Shown: positions 26,087 through 36,846 of the stretch, in pieces | Layout of the letters: every line of letters starts with the position of its first letter | How positions within the stretch are numbered: position 1 is the stretch's first letter | Source of the DNA: Spongiactinospora rosea | GTDB lineage: Bacteria; Actinomycetota; Actinomycetes; Streptosporangiales; Streptosporangiaceae | Reading direction: 5' to 3' | Length of the DNA: 64,000 nt | NCBI RefSeq assembly: GCF_003315795.1 | Contig: NZ_QMEY01000024.1 | Coordinates: forward strand, 1-64,000 | Position numbers and translations under genes: made by a program | The notes under the pieces: model-generated | What the model saw: the letters and a program-made list of their open reading frames with translations, nothing else | The model's database searches: none | What the model was told of the DNA's origin: nothing

Positions 26087-27874
26087 CTATTGCGGCTTCC
26101 CGGTTTCCGACCAGCGCCGGAAAACGGCCAGCCACTCGGGTGACCAGCCGCCGTCGCACGGCATCGAGCCGTTGCTCAGGCGCTTCAGGATCTCGGCCGA
26201 ATGGGTTTTCACGTCCTCGTACGACCACAGGTCGAACGCGAACCGCATCGAGTTTCTGTCCATGGCCCTGAACAACGGCTTGATGTGCGCGGCGAACGAT
26301 ACCGGCTCGCCCGCTCCGGGTAATGTCACCACCTGCTCTTCCGGTTCTTTTTCCGCCAGCGCGGAGACCCGCGCGCCCGGAGTGGCGTTGCACACCCACC
26401 ACCAGCGGGGCACCGGCATCTTCTCGGGGGGCCGCGCCCCCGACTGGGAGTTCTCCAGGGCGATCCGCGACCCCCACTCCAGGTAGGCCACGAAGGCCGC
26501 CCGGAACTCCGCGTCGGCGGGCAGCCCCGCCTGCTGGGCGGCCTGGCACATCAGGGCCACCCAGCGGGCCCGCTGCGGTTCGCTCAGCCGCTTGCCGAGG
26601 TGCTGGGCGATCATCCGGTCGTATCCGCCGTACTCCTGGCTGTACGCCTTCGGGCCGCCGAACACCTCGCCCAGCCACTTGGCCACCCGGTTGGGGTGGT
26701 CGGGGTGCATGGCGGCGAACAACGGCCCGATGAGCGGATCCTCCGGCACGTACTTGCCGTAGAACAGGCGGGTCATCCGGGTCAGCGCCGGAAGGCCGCC
26801 CGCCCACTCGAACAGCGTCGGCTCATGGCTCGGGTCCTCCACCGGATCATGGAAGCCCGCGTACCAGTGCATGCCACTGCAGAAGGGCTTGTTCTGAGAG
26901 TGGCCGCAGCGGCAGAGGCTGTAGTGCTCCAGCGACGCCCCCTCGTTGCGCTCGGCGTCACGGCCGCCCTGGCCGCACAGCGGGACGCCGCCGGTGATGC
27001 GGTACGGCCCGTCCTTGGAGACCTCGATCGCGGGCTCCCGGTCCGAGTCCACCGTCTCGCGCTGCTCGACGCCCCCCAGGGCGAAGCTCAGCGCCCCGGA
27101 GGGGCAGTCGCGGACCGCTCCCACGATCTCGTCGAGCCGGCCGCCGCTGGCGGCCACGAAGGGCTCCTTGCCCACGCGGAACACGGCGGGCACCCGGTCG
27201 GTGCAGAACCCGGAGTGGGCGCAGGTGCCGCGGTTGTCCAGCACGGTCAGGCTGACACCCGGATGGCTCTCGCGGTGATCGGGCACCCGGTTGGGGTCCT
27301 TCGCGCCGGAGAAGCCGGTCCCTTCGTGGCCGCCGTCGCAGAACGGCTTGGACTCGGAGGCGCCGCACCGGCACAGCGCCACCTGCGGCCCGGCCAGGAT
27401 GGGACGTCCGAGCCAGTCGTGCAGGGACGAGACGTTGGTGACGAGGTAGGGCCCGTCCTCGGCCACCTCGATGCCGCCGTCCAGGCCCTCGTGCAGCGCG
27501 CGCAGCCGCGCGAGCCGTTCGGCCGCGACGTCCTCGGCGGCCAGGCGGAGGGACAGCTCCTGGAGGGCGGCGACGGCCTCGCGCAGCTCGGCGCTCGCGC
27601 CGGCGCCCTCCTGGACCCGCAGCGTCGTGGCGTCGATCGCCGACTCCCACAGCCGGGCCTCAAGGGCGCCGGGCGACCCGTCGTCCCCGGGCGGTGTGGC
27701 GGCGATCTCCGCGTCGCCGTCCGGCTCGTCCGCCACTTTCGCCAGCGGGCGGATCACACTGGCCCGGAGCCGTGGCCCGCAGGCCGCCCAGGGCTCGGCT
27801 TGTTGCACGTTCTCGAATTCGTGTGCCAAGCGCGTTATATTTCGGAGAAGAGAGCCTAAGGTGATATCCGTCAT
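26087..27874 (-). CDS. Multidomain redox protein: CDGSH - ferredoxin - CDGSH - truncated globin
   Basis: 595 residues from ATG 27874, with GAGGT 7 bases upstream. Domain order: (1) about 1-150, helical, unassigned; (2) CDGSH iron-sulfur domain, CRCGASESKPFCDGGH; (3) Fer4_19-type mono-cluster ferredoxin, TCAHSGFCTDRVPAVF with CPSGAL; (4) second CDGSH domain, CRCGHSQNKPFCSGMHW, where the usual Asp after Cys is Ser; (5) truncated haemoglobin, RMTRLFYGKYVPEDPLIGPL with likely proximal His in MIAQHLGKRL; (6) a C-terminal tail IKPLFRAMDRNSMRFAFDLW...MPCDGGW. The tail resembles one I recall fused to several actinobacterial oxidoreductases. It likely moves electrons through Fe-S clusters to a heme that binds O2 or NO. 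Confidence 0.85.
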   Translation of the reverse strand: MTDITLGSLLRNITRLAHEFENVQQAEPWAACGPRLRASVIRPLAKVADEPDGDAEIAATPPGDDGSPGALEARLWESAIDATTLRVQEGAGASAELREAVAALQELSLRLAAEDVAAERLARLRALHEGLDGGIEVAEDGPYLVTNVSSLHDWLGRPILAGPQVALCRCGASESKPFCDGGHEGTGFSGAKDPNRVPDHRESHPGVSLTVLDNRGTCAHSGFCTDRVPAVFRVGKEPFVAASGGRLDEIVGAVRDCPSGALSFALGGVEQRETVDSDREPAIEVSKDGPYRITGGVPLCGQGGRDAERNEGASLEHYSLCRCGHSQNKPFCSGMHWYAGFHDPVEDPSHEPTLFEWAGGLPALTRMTRLFYGKYVPEDPLIGPLFAAMHPDHPNRVAKWLGEVFGGPKAYSQEYGGYDRMIAQHLGKRLSEPQRARWVALMCQAAQQAGLPADAEFRAAFVAYLEWGSRIALENSQSGARPPEKMPVPRWWWVCNATPGARVSALAEKEPEEQVVTLPGAGEPVSFAAHIKPLFRAMDRNSMRFAFDLWSYEDVKTHSAEILKRLSNGSMPCDGGWSPEWLAVFRRWSETGKPQ

Positions 27875-28003
27875 AACGTAACCTCGATCGTTCGCGACCT
27901 CATGCCCGCCGACGGGACGGCTTACCGCAGTCAATTCCGGCCTTACGGTAGACCTGTCGTCGTGGTCCTGCCCAGCTCGATGACGGCACTTCATGAGGTC
28001 GGT

Positions 28004-29320
28004 TCAGACTTCCTGCCATGGAGAATCCGCGTGCTGTCGCGGTATGACCACGCCTTTCGGTTCGGCCGGCCCGCGAAATGCGCCGTGCAGGCGGTTGAGC
28101 GAGATGAACGCGTGCGCCGCTGACACCAGTGTCACGTGCCGGTGCCAGCCGCCGAACGACCTGCCCTCGAAGTCGTACAGGCCGATTCGCCGGCTGATCT
28201 CCTCCTGATCCCGGTGGACCTGGTGAGTCAGATTCGCGCACGCCAGCAGGGCGGGAACCGCGGCGTTGGTGATATTGGAGACCCAGAACGCGGGTTTGCC
28301 CTGTACCGAGTCCCGCCATTCGGCGATGAGCGCCAATGCCCGCTGCATGGGCGGGACGTCCACGCCGATCGGGACGAACGCGTCGCCGGGGTCGCTCATC
28401 CCGACGTCCGAATTCGTCAGGTGGTCGGGCAGGTTGACGTGCACGGCCGCCGCGAGCACCCCCTGATGGGTCCCGCGCTCGCCGTCGTGCCACTGCACGA
28501 CCCTTCGCCTCCCCTTGAGGATCTGGGCCAGGGCGTCGGCGGTGTACTCGTCGTCGGCGCCCCTGCGGCCGGGCACGGGCCTGGCCCTGACGAACCGGGT
28601 CGCCCGGCTGACCCGCACGATGAACGGGATGTGCAGGCGTTGCAGCTCGCCGATGATCTCGCCCGCGTCGGCCTGGCGTACGTCCATGACGGCCGGGCGC
28701 ATGGGCAGCCCCCAGTCGTTGATCATGGTGATCAGCGCCTCGACCCCGTGCTCCCAGGCGGGGGCGTTCTTGACCTCCACCGGGATCGCGGCCCGCCGCC
28801 GCCGGATCGGGTCGTCGGTCCAGCTCGGCGGCAGGATCAGCCGCCAGTCCATCGGGCAGCTCACGCCCGGCTTGACGAACCACACCCCGAGGGCCTGCTG
28901 GCAGTTGACCAGCCGGCCCATGTGGGTGACGAACTGGGTCTCGACCCCGACGGTGTTGCTGCCCGACTTGGGGATCACGAGCGGGGCGAGCACCCAGGCG
29001 GTCGCCTTGAGGTGCCGGCACAGCACCCTCGCCAGCCGGCGGCGCACCTCCTCCCACTCCCAGGTCGACTTGCTGACGAACTGCTGCAGATTCTGCTGGG
29101 AGGCTGGTTGGTGCGCCGTGGCGGCGATGTTGCGCATTGACTTGCGGCCCGCAGACAGCAGCAGCCCGCGGACGTACATCCATCCCCACCGGCGCTGGTC
29201 CCGCCGGCTCAGCGGTGCGAAGAGTTCTTCACAGAACTCCTGTAGTGAATCCTCGCGAACGCGACCGGCGAGTTGTGCGGGCGACTCCGTGACGTGGTGT
29301 TCATGGTTGATCGATTGCAC
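28004..29320 (-). CDS. IS701-like transposase-family protein, catalytic site eroded
   Basis: 438 residues, intact, from GTG 29320 with AAAGGAAG about 9 bases upstream. The fold matches IS701-type DDE proteins: EELFAPLSRRDQRRWGWMYV, KSMRNIAATAHQPASQQNLQ, QFVSKSTWEWEEVRRRLARV and the late GLYDFEGRSFGGWHRHVTLV. But the first catalytic Asp, normally in a DDTG.PK context, is replaced: the sequence reads WVLAPLVIPKSGSNTVGVET. The second-acid region keeps VMDVRQADAGEII. No terminal inverted repeats or target duplications are visible. It may be a domesticated, DNA-binding but non-transposing protein (inference) or an inactive relic that has not yet acquired stops. Confidence 0.75.
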   Translation of the reverse strand: MQSINHEHHVTESPAQLAGRVREDSLQEFCEELFAPLSRRDQRRWGWMYVRGLLLSAGRKSMRNIAATAHQPASQQNLQQFVSKSTWEWEEVRRRLARVLCRHLKATAWVLAPLVIPKSGSNTVGVETQFVTHMGRLVNCQQALGVWFVKPGVSCPMDWRLILPPSWTDDPIRRRRAAIPVEVKNAPAWEHGVEALITMINDWGLPMRPAVMDVRQADAGEIIGELQRLHIPFIVRVSRATRFVRARPVPGRRGADDEYTADALAQILKGRRRVVQWHDGERGTHQGVLAAAVHVNLPDHLTNSDVGMSDPGDAFVPIGVDVPPMQRALALIAEWRDSVQGKPAFWVSNITNAAVPALLACANLTHQVHRDQEEISRRIGLYDFEGRSFGGWHRHVTLVSAAHAFISLNRLHGAFRGPAEPKGVVIPRQHADSPWQEV

Positions 29321-29740
29321 ACTTGTGTCTTCCTTTCCGGTTCTGGTGCGTGCGGGATCGAAGCGTGGCCGCGCCCCGGAAGGAAAACGAAGAAGGGCGG
29401 CCCCGGCCTGCGCCACCTCCCCCGCGGACGCCTTGTCGGCCTGCCTGGCTTATAGATAAGCAAAGAAACCCCGTTCTGGCTATGTGGCCAGAAGGATGGA
29501 GAACCAAGCTGTTGCCGGATCTTGTCCGGTTATGCGAGGTTCGTCCAGTGAAACACGGTACGCCGCACGCCGCGTTCGGTCGCTAATAGGCGCATTTTCT
29601 TCATGGGGAATCGGGATGCGATCTCCGGCGGGCCGATGAGTGGGTATAGAACGCCCGGAAATCAGGTATTTAATCGGCCATCTGAAGTTCATCCGCATGA
29701 CAAGAAGAACGATATTCGGGCGGCGAATACCGGCCTTTTC
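29321..29740. other. 420-base intergenic region
   Basis: This gap lies between the transposase-like gene and the distal end of the large operon. GC is lower than around it. It contains a 14-base inverted repeat GCTTATAGATAAGC at 29448-29461 (6-bp arms). A 72-codon frame (29480-29698, minus) has no ribosome site or family signature, and I do not call it a gene. It probably holds the promoter of the transposase-like gene and the end of the operon transcript. Confidence 0.5.
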
Positions 29741-30496
29741 CTACCAACGTGCTCGATGCGCCCCGGGGATGGTCGCGGCCAGCGCGCGGATCCGCCCGGC
29801 CGCCTCGTGCCCCGGATGGCCGTCCACGAACACGCCGCCACGGCCCATCGCCGCGAATTCCGGTACGTACGGCAGGATGGTGAGCGGCGGCGGGACGCCG
29901 TAGACGGCCCGCACGTCGCGCTCGACGTCCGGTTCGGCGAGCGCCGCGGGCACCATGTTGACCACCAGCCGGAACGACGATCCGGCCGCCCCCGGCGCGC
30001 CGGGCGCGTCCTGGTGGCCGCCCACCCGGTCCACCCGCACCACCGTGTCGGCCATCCCTGTGCTGACCAGGGCTTCGGTGTTCAGTCCGGGGGGCGTGTC
30101 GAGCAGCAGCACGTCCAGGTCCAGCAGGTCCACCAGGCGGTGGCAGCCCTCGACCAGCAGGCCGGGGTCGTACCCGCCGACCAGCGCCGCCGCCGCGTCC
30201 TCGCGGTCGCGGCAGGCCGCCACCGCGAACAGCGCGCCCTCCGCGCCGCCCGCCCCGCGGTGGTGCCGCACGGCGTCGATGATGTCGCAGGACCCGCACA
30301 GGTAGTCGGCCAGCGAGCGCGGGACGCTCAGCCCGAGCGCGGCGGCGAGGCCGGGCGACTGCATCGCGGTGTCCACGACCGCGACCCGCCTGCCGTACCG
30401 GAAGGCGACGCAGGCGATGTTCACCACCATGGACGTCTTGCCGGTGCCGCCGTGCGGTGAGCACACGGCGACGATCGGCGCATGACCCCGGCCCAC
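29741..30496 (-). CDS. MinD/ParA-like P-loop ATPase
   Basis: 251 residues from GTG 30496, three bases after the SpoIIE-phosphatase stop. The deviant Walker A is present in modified form, AVCSPHGGTGKTSMVVNIA (HGGTGKT instead of KGGvGKT, so the signature lysine is His). Switch motifs are VAVVDTAMQSPGLAAALGLS and VLLLDTPPGLNTEALV. The C-terminal part has ILPYVPEFAAMGRG. This is the CpaE/TadZ/MinD-like group used for positioning or for flagellar/pilus assembly. It is the last gene of the 15-gene operon, but what it positions is unknown. Loss of the signature lysine would be expected to weaken dimer-dependent ATP hydrolysis. Confidence 0.82.
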   Translation of the reverse strand: MGRGHAPIVAVCSPHGGTGKTSMVVNIACVAFRYGRRVAVVDTAMQSPGLAAALGLSVPRSLADYLCGSCDIIDAVRHHRGAGGAEGALFAVAACRDREDAAAALVGGYDPGLLVEGCHRLVDLLDLDVLLLDTPPGLNTEALVSTGMADTVVRVDRVGGHQDAPGAPGAAGSSFRLVVNMVPAALAEPDVERDVRAVYGVPPPLTILPYVPEFAAMGRGGVFVDGHPGHEAAGRIRALAATIPGAHRARW

Positions 30497-30499
30497 GGT

Positions 30500-31723
30500 C
30501 TATGGACACCTGCGCAAGGCCAGCATGGTGATGTCGTCGGACTGCGGGGCGCGCCCGCCGTGCGCTTGGACCTCCGCGAGCACGCGGGTCACCGCGTCCT
30601 CGGCGGGCGCGCCCGGCATGCCGTCCAGCAGCTCCACCAGGCGCGGCAGGCCGAACATCCGGCCGGCCTCGTCCCTGGCCTCGGTGACCCCGTCGGTGTA
30701 CATGAACAGCGTGTCCCCCGGGGCGAGCGCGACCGCGGCGATGGTGAACACGGCGTCGGCCCAAAGGCCCACGGCCGGGCCGGTCGCGCGCAGCAGCCGG
30801 TGCCCGCCCGCGGCGCGCAGCAGGATCGGCGGGTTGTGCCCGCCGTTGATGTAGAGGATCCGGCCCGTGACCGGGTCGGCCACGCAGAAGAACAGCGTGA
30901 CGAAGTACGCCTGGCTCAGATGGTTGGTGGTCAGGTAGGCGTTGGTGCCGCGCACCGCGGCGAGCAGCGGCACCGCGCCGATGCCCGGCGAGCCGAGGAA
31001 GCCCTGCCTGCCCGGCAGCAGGAACGGCGCCAGCGCGCCGGTCCACCAGTTCTGCGCCGAGTGCCGCAGCAGGGTCCGCATCAGCGCCATGAACAGCGCC
31101 GAGCCGATCCCCTTGTCGCACACGTCGGCCACCAGGAACGCCGCCCGCCGCCCGGCGGCCATCCAGAAGCCGTCGTAGAAGTCCCCCGAGACCTCCCTGG
31201 CCGGCTCGAACCGCGCCGCGACCTCCCAGCCGGCCGGGCAGGGCAGCTCGGCCGGCAGGAAGCCCTCCTGGATCCGCCGCCCGATCCGCAGGTCCCGCTC
31301 GTGCGGCAGTGCGGCGAGCGACGGTTCCAGGTCCCCGACCGCCCTGGCCAGCCGCCGCCGTTCGTGGCCGCCGGCCAGGCGGTTGCGCACCAGCCCCGGT
31401 GTGAACGGCGGCAGGATGTAGTCCAGCCCCGCGTCGAGGTGCGGTTCGAGGCTGACGTGGTCGGCGCCGCAGAACAGCAGCGCGCCCGGCGGATCACCGG
31501 AGCGCCGCCACCGGTCCCTGACGAAGCCGACCTCCCCGACGGTCAGCTCGGCGTGCAGCAGCAGAAGGTCGGGGTCCAGGGTGTCGTGCGCCCCGGCCAG
31601 GACCTCCCTGCCCGAGGCGAGCACCGGGCGGGTGCCGCACTCGGCCAGGGCGCTCGCCAGTTCGTGAGTGGTTTCGTCGCCGGCGCCGTGCCTGCCGACG
31701 ACGAGGACCTTCAACCCATCCAT
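30500..31723 (-). CDS. PP2C-type (SpoIIE/RsbU) phosphatase with degenerate receiver domain
   Basis: 407 residues. N-terminal about 120 residues look like a receiver domain (LKVLVVGRHGAGDETTHELA; LDAGLDYILPPFTPGLVRN), but the phosphoacceptor position reads DLLLLHAEL, with no Asp. The catalytic domain has GFLPAELPCPAGWEVAARFE, metal-binding EVSGDFYDGF and DVCDKGIGSALFMAL, FMYTDGVTEARDEAG and the terminal SDDITMLALR. It would dephosphorylate a STAS anti-anti-sigma factor such as those encoded nearby. It sits 15 bases after the RsbW-type kinase gene. The degenerate receiver may sense a ligand or protein instead of phosphate. Confidence 0.9.
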   Translation of the reverse strand: MDGLKVLVVGRHGAGDETTHELASALAECGTRPVLASGREVLAGAHDTLDPDLLLLHAELTVGEVGFVRDRWRRSGDPPGALLFCGADHVSLEPHLDAGLDYILPPFTPGLVRNRLAGGHERRRLARAVGDLEPSLAALPHERDLRIGRRIQEGFLPAELPCPAGWEVAARFEPAREVSGDFYDGFWMAAGRRAAFLVADVCDKGIGSALFMALMRTLLRHSAQNWWTGALAPFLLPGRQGFLGSPGIGAVPLLAAVRGTNAYLTTNHLSQAYFVTLFFCVADPVTGRILYINGGHNPPILLRAAGGHRLLRATGPAVGLWADAVFTIAAVALAPGDTLFMYTDGVTEARDEAGRMFGLPRLVELLDGMPGAPAEDAVTRVLAEVQAHGGRAPQSDDITMLALRRCP

Positions 31724-31738
31724 CCTCTTCTGCCGTCT

Positions 31739-32194
31739 TCAGCGGATTTCGGCCTCGCACAGCCGGCGTCCGGAACGGCGGACCACGATGATCGTCCGGT
31801 TCAGGTCGCCGGTGCGTTCGTACATGATCCGGTCGGCGCACATCCGGGCGAGGGTCAGGCCGAAACCGCCGGCCGTGCCCTCCTCCCGCCGCCACACGGC
31901 GGCCTGCCGCACGGCGGGCGCCATCCGGTCCCGGCCGGTCGGATCGAACTCCCCGGCCGTGTCCAGCACGACCACGAGGACCCAGCCGTCGCTGACCGAC
32001 ACCTGAAGCTCGATCTCGCCGGGCGCGATGTGCCGGAACCCGTGGGTGATGACGTTGGTGACCAGTTCGTCGGTGGCGAGCCGCAGCCGGTATGCGTCTC
32101 TTTCTCCCAGATCCGCGTCCGTGCCCGCCTGGCCGACGAACATCGCGACCTCCCCCAGCGAGGCCACGGTGGCGGGCACCCGAAGTGTCTTCAC
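31739..32194 (-). CDS. RsbW-type ATP-binding anti-sigma/serine kinase
   Basis: 151 residues from GTG 32194. It is a GHKL ATPase: N box LATDELVTNVITHGF, G1 box LDTAGEFDPTG, and G2-like GTAGGFGLTLARMCADRIMY. By family it either binds a sigma factor or phosphorylates a STAS partner on serine, as RsbW and SpoIIAB do. It lies between the STAS protein (11 bases upstream) and the SpoIIE phosphatase (15 bases downstream), the standard partner-switch order. No sigma-B-type sigma factor is encoded in the operon. Confidence 0.9.
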   Translation of the reverse strand: MKTLRVPATVASLGEVAMFVGQAGTDADLGERDAYRLRLATDELVTNVITHGFRHIAPGEIELQVSVSDGWVLVVVLDTAGEFDPTGRDRMAPAVRQAAVWRREEGTAGGFGLTLARMCADRIMYERTGDLNRTIIVVRRSGRRLCEAEIR

Positions 32195-32205
32195 CGCGCG
32201 CCCGC

Positions 32206-32523
32206 TCAGCCGGAGAACGAGGACCGGATCGTGAGGGCGTGCTCCATCCCGGTCAGCCGGATCGTCTCCGCGACGCTCTCATTGGCGCCCTCCACGATCA
32301 CCTCGACGTCGTCGCCCATCTTCTGCCGGGCGAAGACGAGGCCGCGCACGCCCGCCGACGAGATGTACTTCAGGTTGTGCATCGCCAGACAGAGCCGCTC
32401 GGGTGAGTGCCCCGCCGCCTGCTGCAGGATCTCGTGGAAGCTCGGTGCGGACGACGCGTCGAGGTCGCCGCTGAGCTGGATGACCACGATGCCGTCGTTG
32501 ATGGTCAGATCTGCTTGGAACAT
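32206..32523 (-). CDS. STAS-domain anti-anti-sigma factor (copy 2)
   Basis: 105 residues. The STAS fold has DGIVVIQLSGDLDASSAPSF and the phosphorylatable serine region in MHNLKYISSAGVRGLVFARQ (Ser-Ser-Ala-Gly, equivalent to SpoIIAA Ser58). It would bind the RsbW-type kinase when unphosphorylated and release that kinase's partner. It is 34 bases after glgX and 11 bases before the kinase gene. Confidence 0.9.
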   Translation of the reverse strand: MFQADLTINDGIVVIQLSGDLDASSAPSFHEILQQAAGHSPERLCLAMHNLKYISSAGVRGLVFARQKMGDDVEVIVEGANESVAETIRLTGMEHALTIRSSFSG

Positions 32524-32557
32524 TTCGGTGTCCTTTCCCCAGAAGGTCGCTATGTGC

Positions 32558-34665
<2,108 letters not shown>

Positions 34666-34669
<4 letters not shown>

Positions 34670-35019
34670 TCCTCCGTGAGCAACTTCGTGGCCTCGTCGA
34701 GGTCTTCGGCGATGGTGAAGAAGCCGAGGAACCCCACCGCGCTCATGATCATGCGGAGTTCGCCGGACAGGCCCACCACGGCCATCTCGCCGCCGGCCCG
34801 CTGCGCCTGCCGATAGGACAGGAGCATGACCCGCAGGCCCGCGCTGGACATGTAGCGCAGGTCGGTCAGGTCGAGCGCGAGCAGCCGCGATTCGGTGAGC
34901 GCCGTGCCCACGTGTTCTTGCACGGCGGGGGCGGTCCGGCTGTCCAGATCGCCGCTGAGCCGCACCACGGCCAGCTCACCCGCCTTCGACGTGGTCACGT
35001 CGAGCGTTCGTACGGACAT
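34666..35019 (-). CDS. STAS-domain anti-anti-sigma factor (copy 1)
   Basis: 117 residues. LAVVRLSGDLDSRTAPAVQE and LALDLTDLRYMSSAGLRVML give the STAS core with the phosphorylatable serine (MSSAGL). The C-terminus, GFLGFFTIAEDLDEATKLL, is typical of actinobacterial anti-anti-sigma factors. It is 9 bases after the AGE-family gene and overlaps glgX by 4 bases. Having two STAS proteins in one operon suggests either two inputs or two partners for the RsbW-type kinase. Confidence 0.9.
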
Positions 35020-35028
35020 TTCACTCCT

Positions 35029-36846
35029 TCACTTGGCCGGGACGAGGGTGACCCGGACCGTCAGCCGCTCCTGCGAGTCGGGCAGGTCCACCACCAGGCC
35101 GTCCCGGTCGAACGCGGTGTGCCTGCGGCCGTCGACCTCGACCTCCTCCAGCCGGACCGAGCCGGCGGGCAGCAGATCGGGGGAGACGTGCAGCCGGCGC
35201 GGCGCGTTGGGCAGCGGCTTGAACCACAGGTTCAGCGGCTCGCCCCTGACCAGCAGGTTCGTGTAGACGGTGGCCAGATAGCACAGCTCGGAGGAGTGGT
35301 ACATGCTCATCGAGTGGCTGCCCTTGAACCGCTCGGTGCCCAGTAGGTACGGCATGCCGTCGGCGAGCACGTTGAAGTACACCGCGCCCTCGTCGTGGTC
35401 CAGGAAGAACGCGTTGTAGAACGCCGACGCGCGGCGCGCCTCCTGCAGGTAGTCCTGGTCCTTGGTGGTGCCGGCCAGGATCAGGTAGGCCAGGATCGCC
35501 TGCTCCTGCTGCCACCACGCCTTGCGGTCGTGCCAGGTGAAGGCGTACCAGTGGTCGCCCGCGGCCTTGGTCCGTTCCACGACGTCGTACCAGCCGCCGC
35601 GCTGCTGGTCGCTGCCGATCGCGGGCATCCGCCCGGCGATCCGCTCGGCCAGCGCCTGGTAGTCCCGCTTGCCACGCAGCGAGTGCATCCGCATCAGGTT
35701 CCAGGCGATCTTCAGGTTGTGGCCGACGACCGCGCGGTCCTGCTGCCAGGTGTGGCCCCGGTCGGGGGTCCAGTCCTCGTTGAAGCGCTCCTGGACGAAC
35801 GGGCTGTGGTCGTCCTCGGGGAAGTGCTCAACGATCGTGTCGAAGGTGCGCTCCAGCATGTCGGCGTACTCCTCGCGGCCGGTCGCGAGGTACAGGTTGA
35901 TCATGTACGCGGGCGCGTGGTCGCCGACGGAGTTCCAGTTCTTGCGCCCGTCGTTCGGGGCGATGGACGCGTGCCGCGGATCCATGAAGATCGGGTCGAT
36001 GTGGCTGAAGTAGCCGCCGCCCTTGTAGTCGCGGAAGTGGTTGTCGAACAGCCTGATCGTGCCCTCCGCGTCGCGCAGGATGCGGGGGTCGCCGTTGATC
36101 CGGTAGGTCTGGGTGGGCCCGGCCAGCGCGTAGATCTGCTCGTACATCGGGATGGCGTCGTAGTCGTCGGAGAACTCGGAGGTGAACAGCTTCTTCTCCG
36201 GGCGGCCCTCCTGAACCTCGATGCCGTGGTACCAGTAGGTGACGTTGTGGGTGGTGTCCACGAAGCGCATGTGCTCGCGCAGGTAGTCCACGCCGCGCTC
36301 GGCCGCCTCCAGGAACTCCTCTTCGCCGCTCAGCATGTACGCCGAGGCCATCCCGTACACCAGGCGCGAGATGGTGTCGGTCTCCTGCACGTGGCTCGCG
36401 GTCTTGCGCCCGTCCAGCCGCAGCACGGTCCGGTAGTCGCGGTAGTCGATCGGCCCGGCGCCGAACTGCGCCCTGCGGTAGAAGGCGGCGATGCGGCCGA
36501 GCTGGTGGATCCACCAGTCCGGCTCCTCGAACCGGTAGGACTCCGGCTCCCGGCCCAGGAAGATCACCCGCTTGGCGGCGAATCCCAGTTCGCCGTCCTG
36601 CGGCGTGAAGACGCCGTAGGCGAACAGCAGGCGGCCCGGGACGACCATCTCATCGCGATGGCCGGCGGCGTCCAGGTAGGGGTGTTCCAGGTTGCGCAGC
36701 ACCTCGGCCGAAGTGTTGCCGTCCATGGTGACGCGGAACTCGCGGCCGTCGGCCGTGGTCAGGCCGAACGTGCCCCGCTCGTCCACCGGCGAGCCGACCC
36801 GGCCCGCCACTAGGTCGCTGAATCGGAAGTCAACGCCGCTGGGCAT
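35029..36846 (-). CDS. AGE-family (N-acylglucosamine 2-epimerase-like) sugar epimerase/isomerase
   Basis: 605 residues from ATG 36846. The GGAGGT ribosome site overlaps the alternative GTG 36855 and sits 7 bases from ATG 36846, which decides the start. The (alpha/alpha)6-barrel is indicated by repeated aromatic helices: VYGMASAYMLSGEEEFLEAA, GGGYFSHIDP, RAVVGHNLKIAWNLMRMHSL and KAWWQQEQAILAYLILAG. The paired His (VGHNLKIAW and later Glu/Gln motifs) fit AGE/cellobiose-epimerase/mannose-isomerase enzymes. An N-terminal domain of about 100 residues is unassigned and a C-terminal beta domain is present, so the protein is longer than typical 400-residue AGE enzymes. The substrate is unknown. Its neighbour glgX suggests glucans. 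Confidence 0.75.
   Translation of the reverse strand: MPSGVDFRFSDLVAGRVGSPVDERGTFGLTTADGREFRVTMDGNTSAEVLRNLEHPYLDAAGHRDEMVVPGRLLFAYGVFTPQDGELGFAAKRVIFLGREPESYRFEEPDWWIHQLGRIAAFYRRAQFGAGPIDYRDYRTVLRLDGRKTASHVQETDTISRLVYGMASAYMLSGEEEFLEAAERGVDYLREHMRFVDTTHNVTYWYHGIEVQEGRPEKKLFTSEFSDDYDAIPMYEQIYALAGPTQTYRINGDPRILRDAEGTIRLFDNHFRDYKGGGYFSHIDPIFMDPRHASIAPNDGRKNWNSVGDHAPAYMINLYLATGREEYADMLERTFDTIVEHFPEDDHSPFVQERFNEDWTPDRGHTWQQDRAVVGHNLKIAWNLMRMHSLRGKRDYQALAERIAGRMPAIGSDQQRGGWYDVVERTKAAGDHWYAFTWHDRKAWWQQEQAILAYLILAGTTKDQDYLQEARRASAFYNAFFLDHDEGAVYFNVLADGMPYLLGTERFKGSHSMSMYHSSELCYLATVYTNLLVRGEPLNLWFKPLPNAPRRLHVSPDLLPAGSVRLEEVEVDGRRHTAFDRDGLVVDLPDSQERLTVRVTLVPAK

Noticed and set aside
28004..29460. Complete active insertion sequence of the IS701 type
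   Set aside because: No terminal inverted repeats or target-site duplication were found and the first catalytic acid is missing, so I call only the protein.
29480..29698. 72-codon minus-strand frame upstream of the transposase-like gene
   Set aside because: Starts without a ribosome site, and its product has no recognised pattern.
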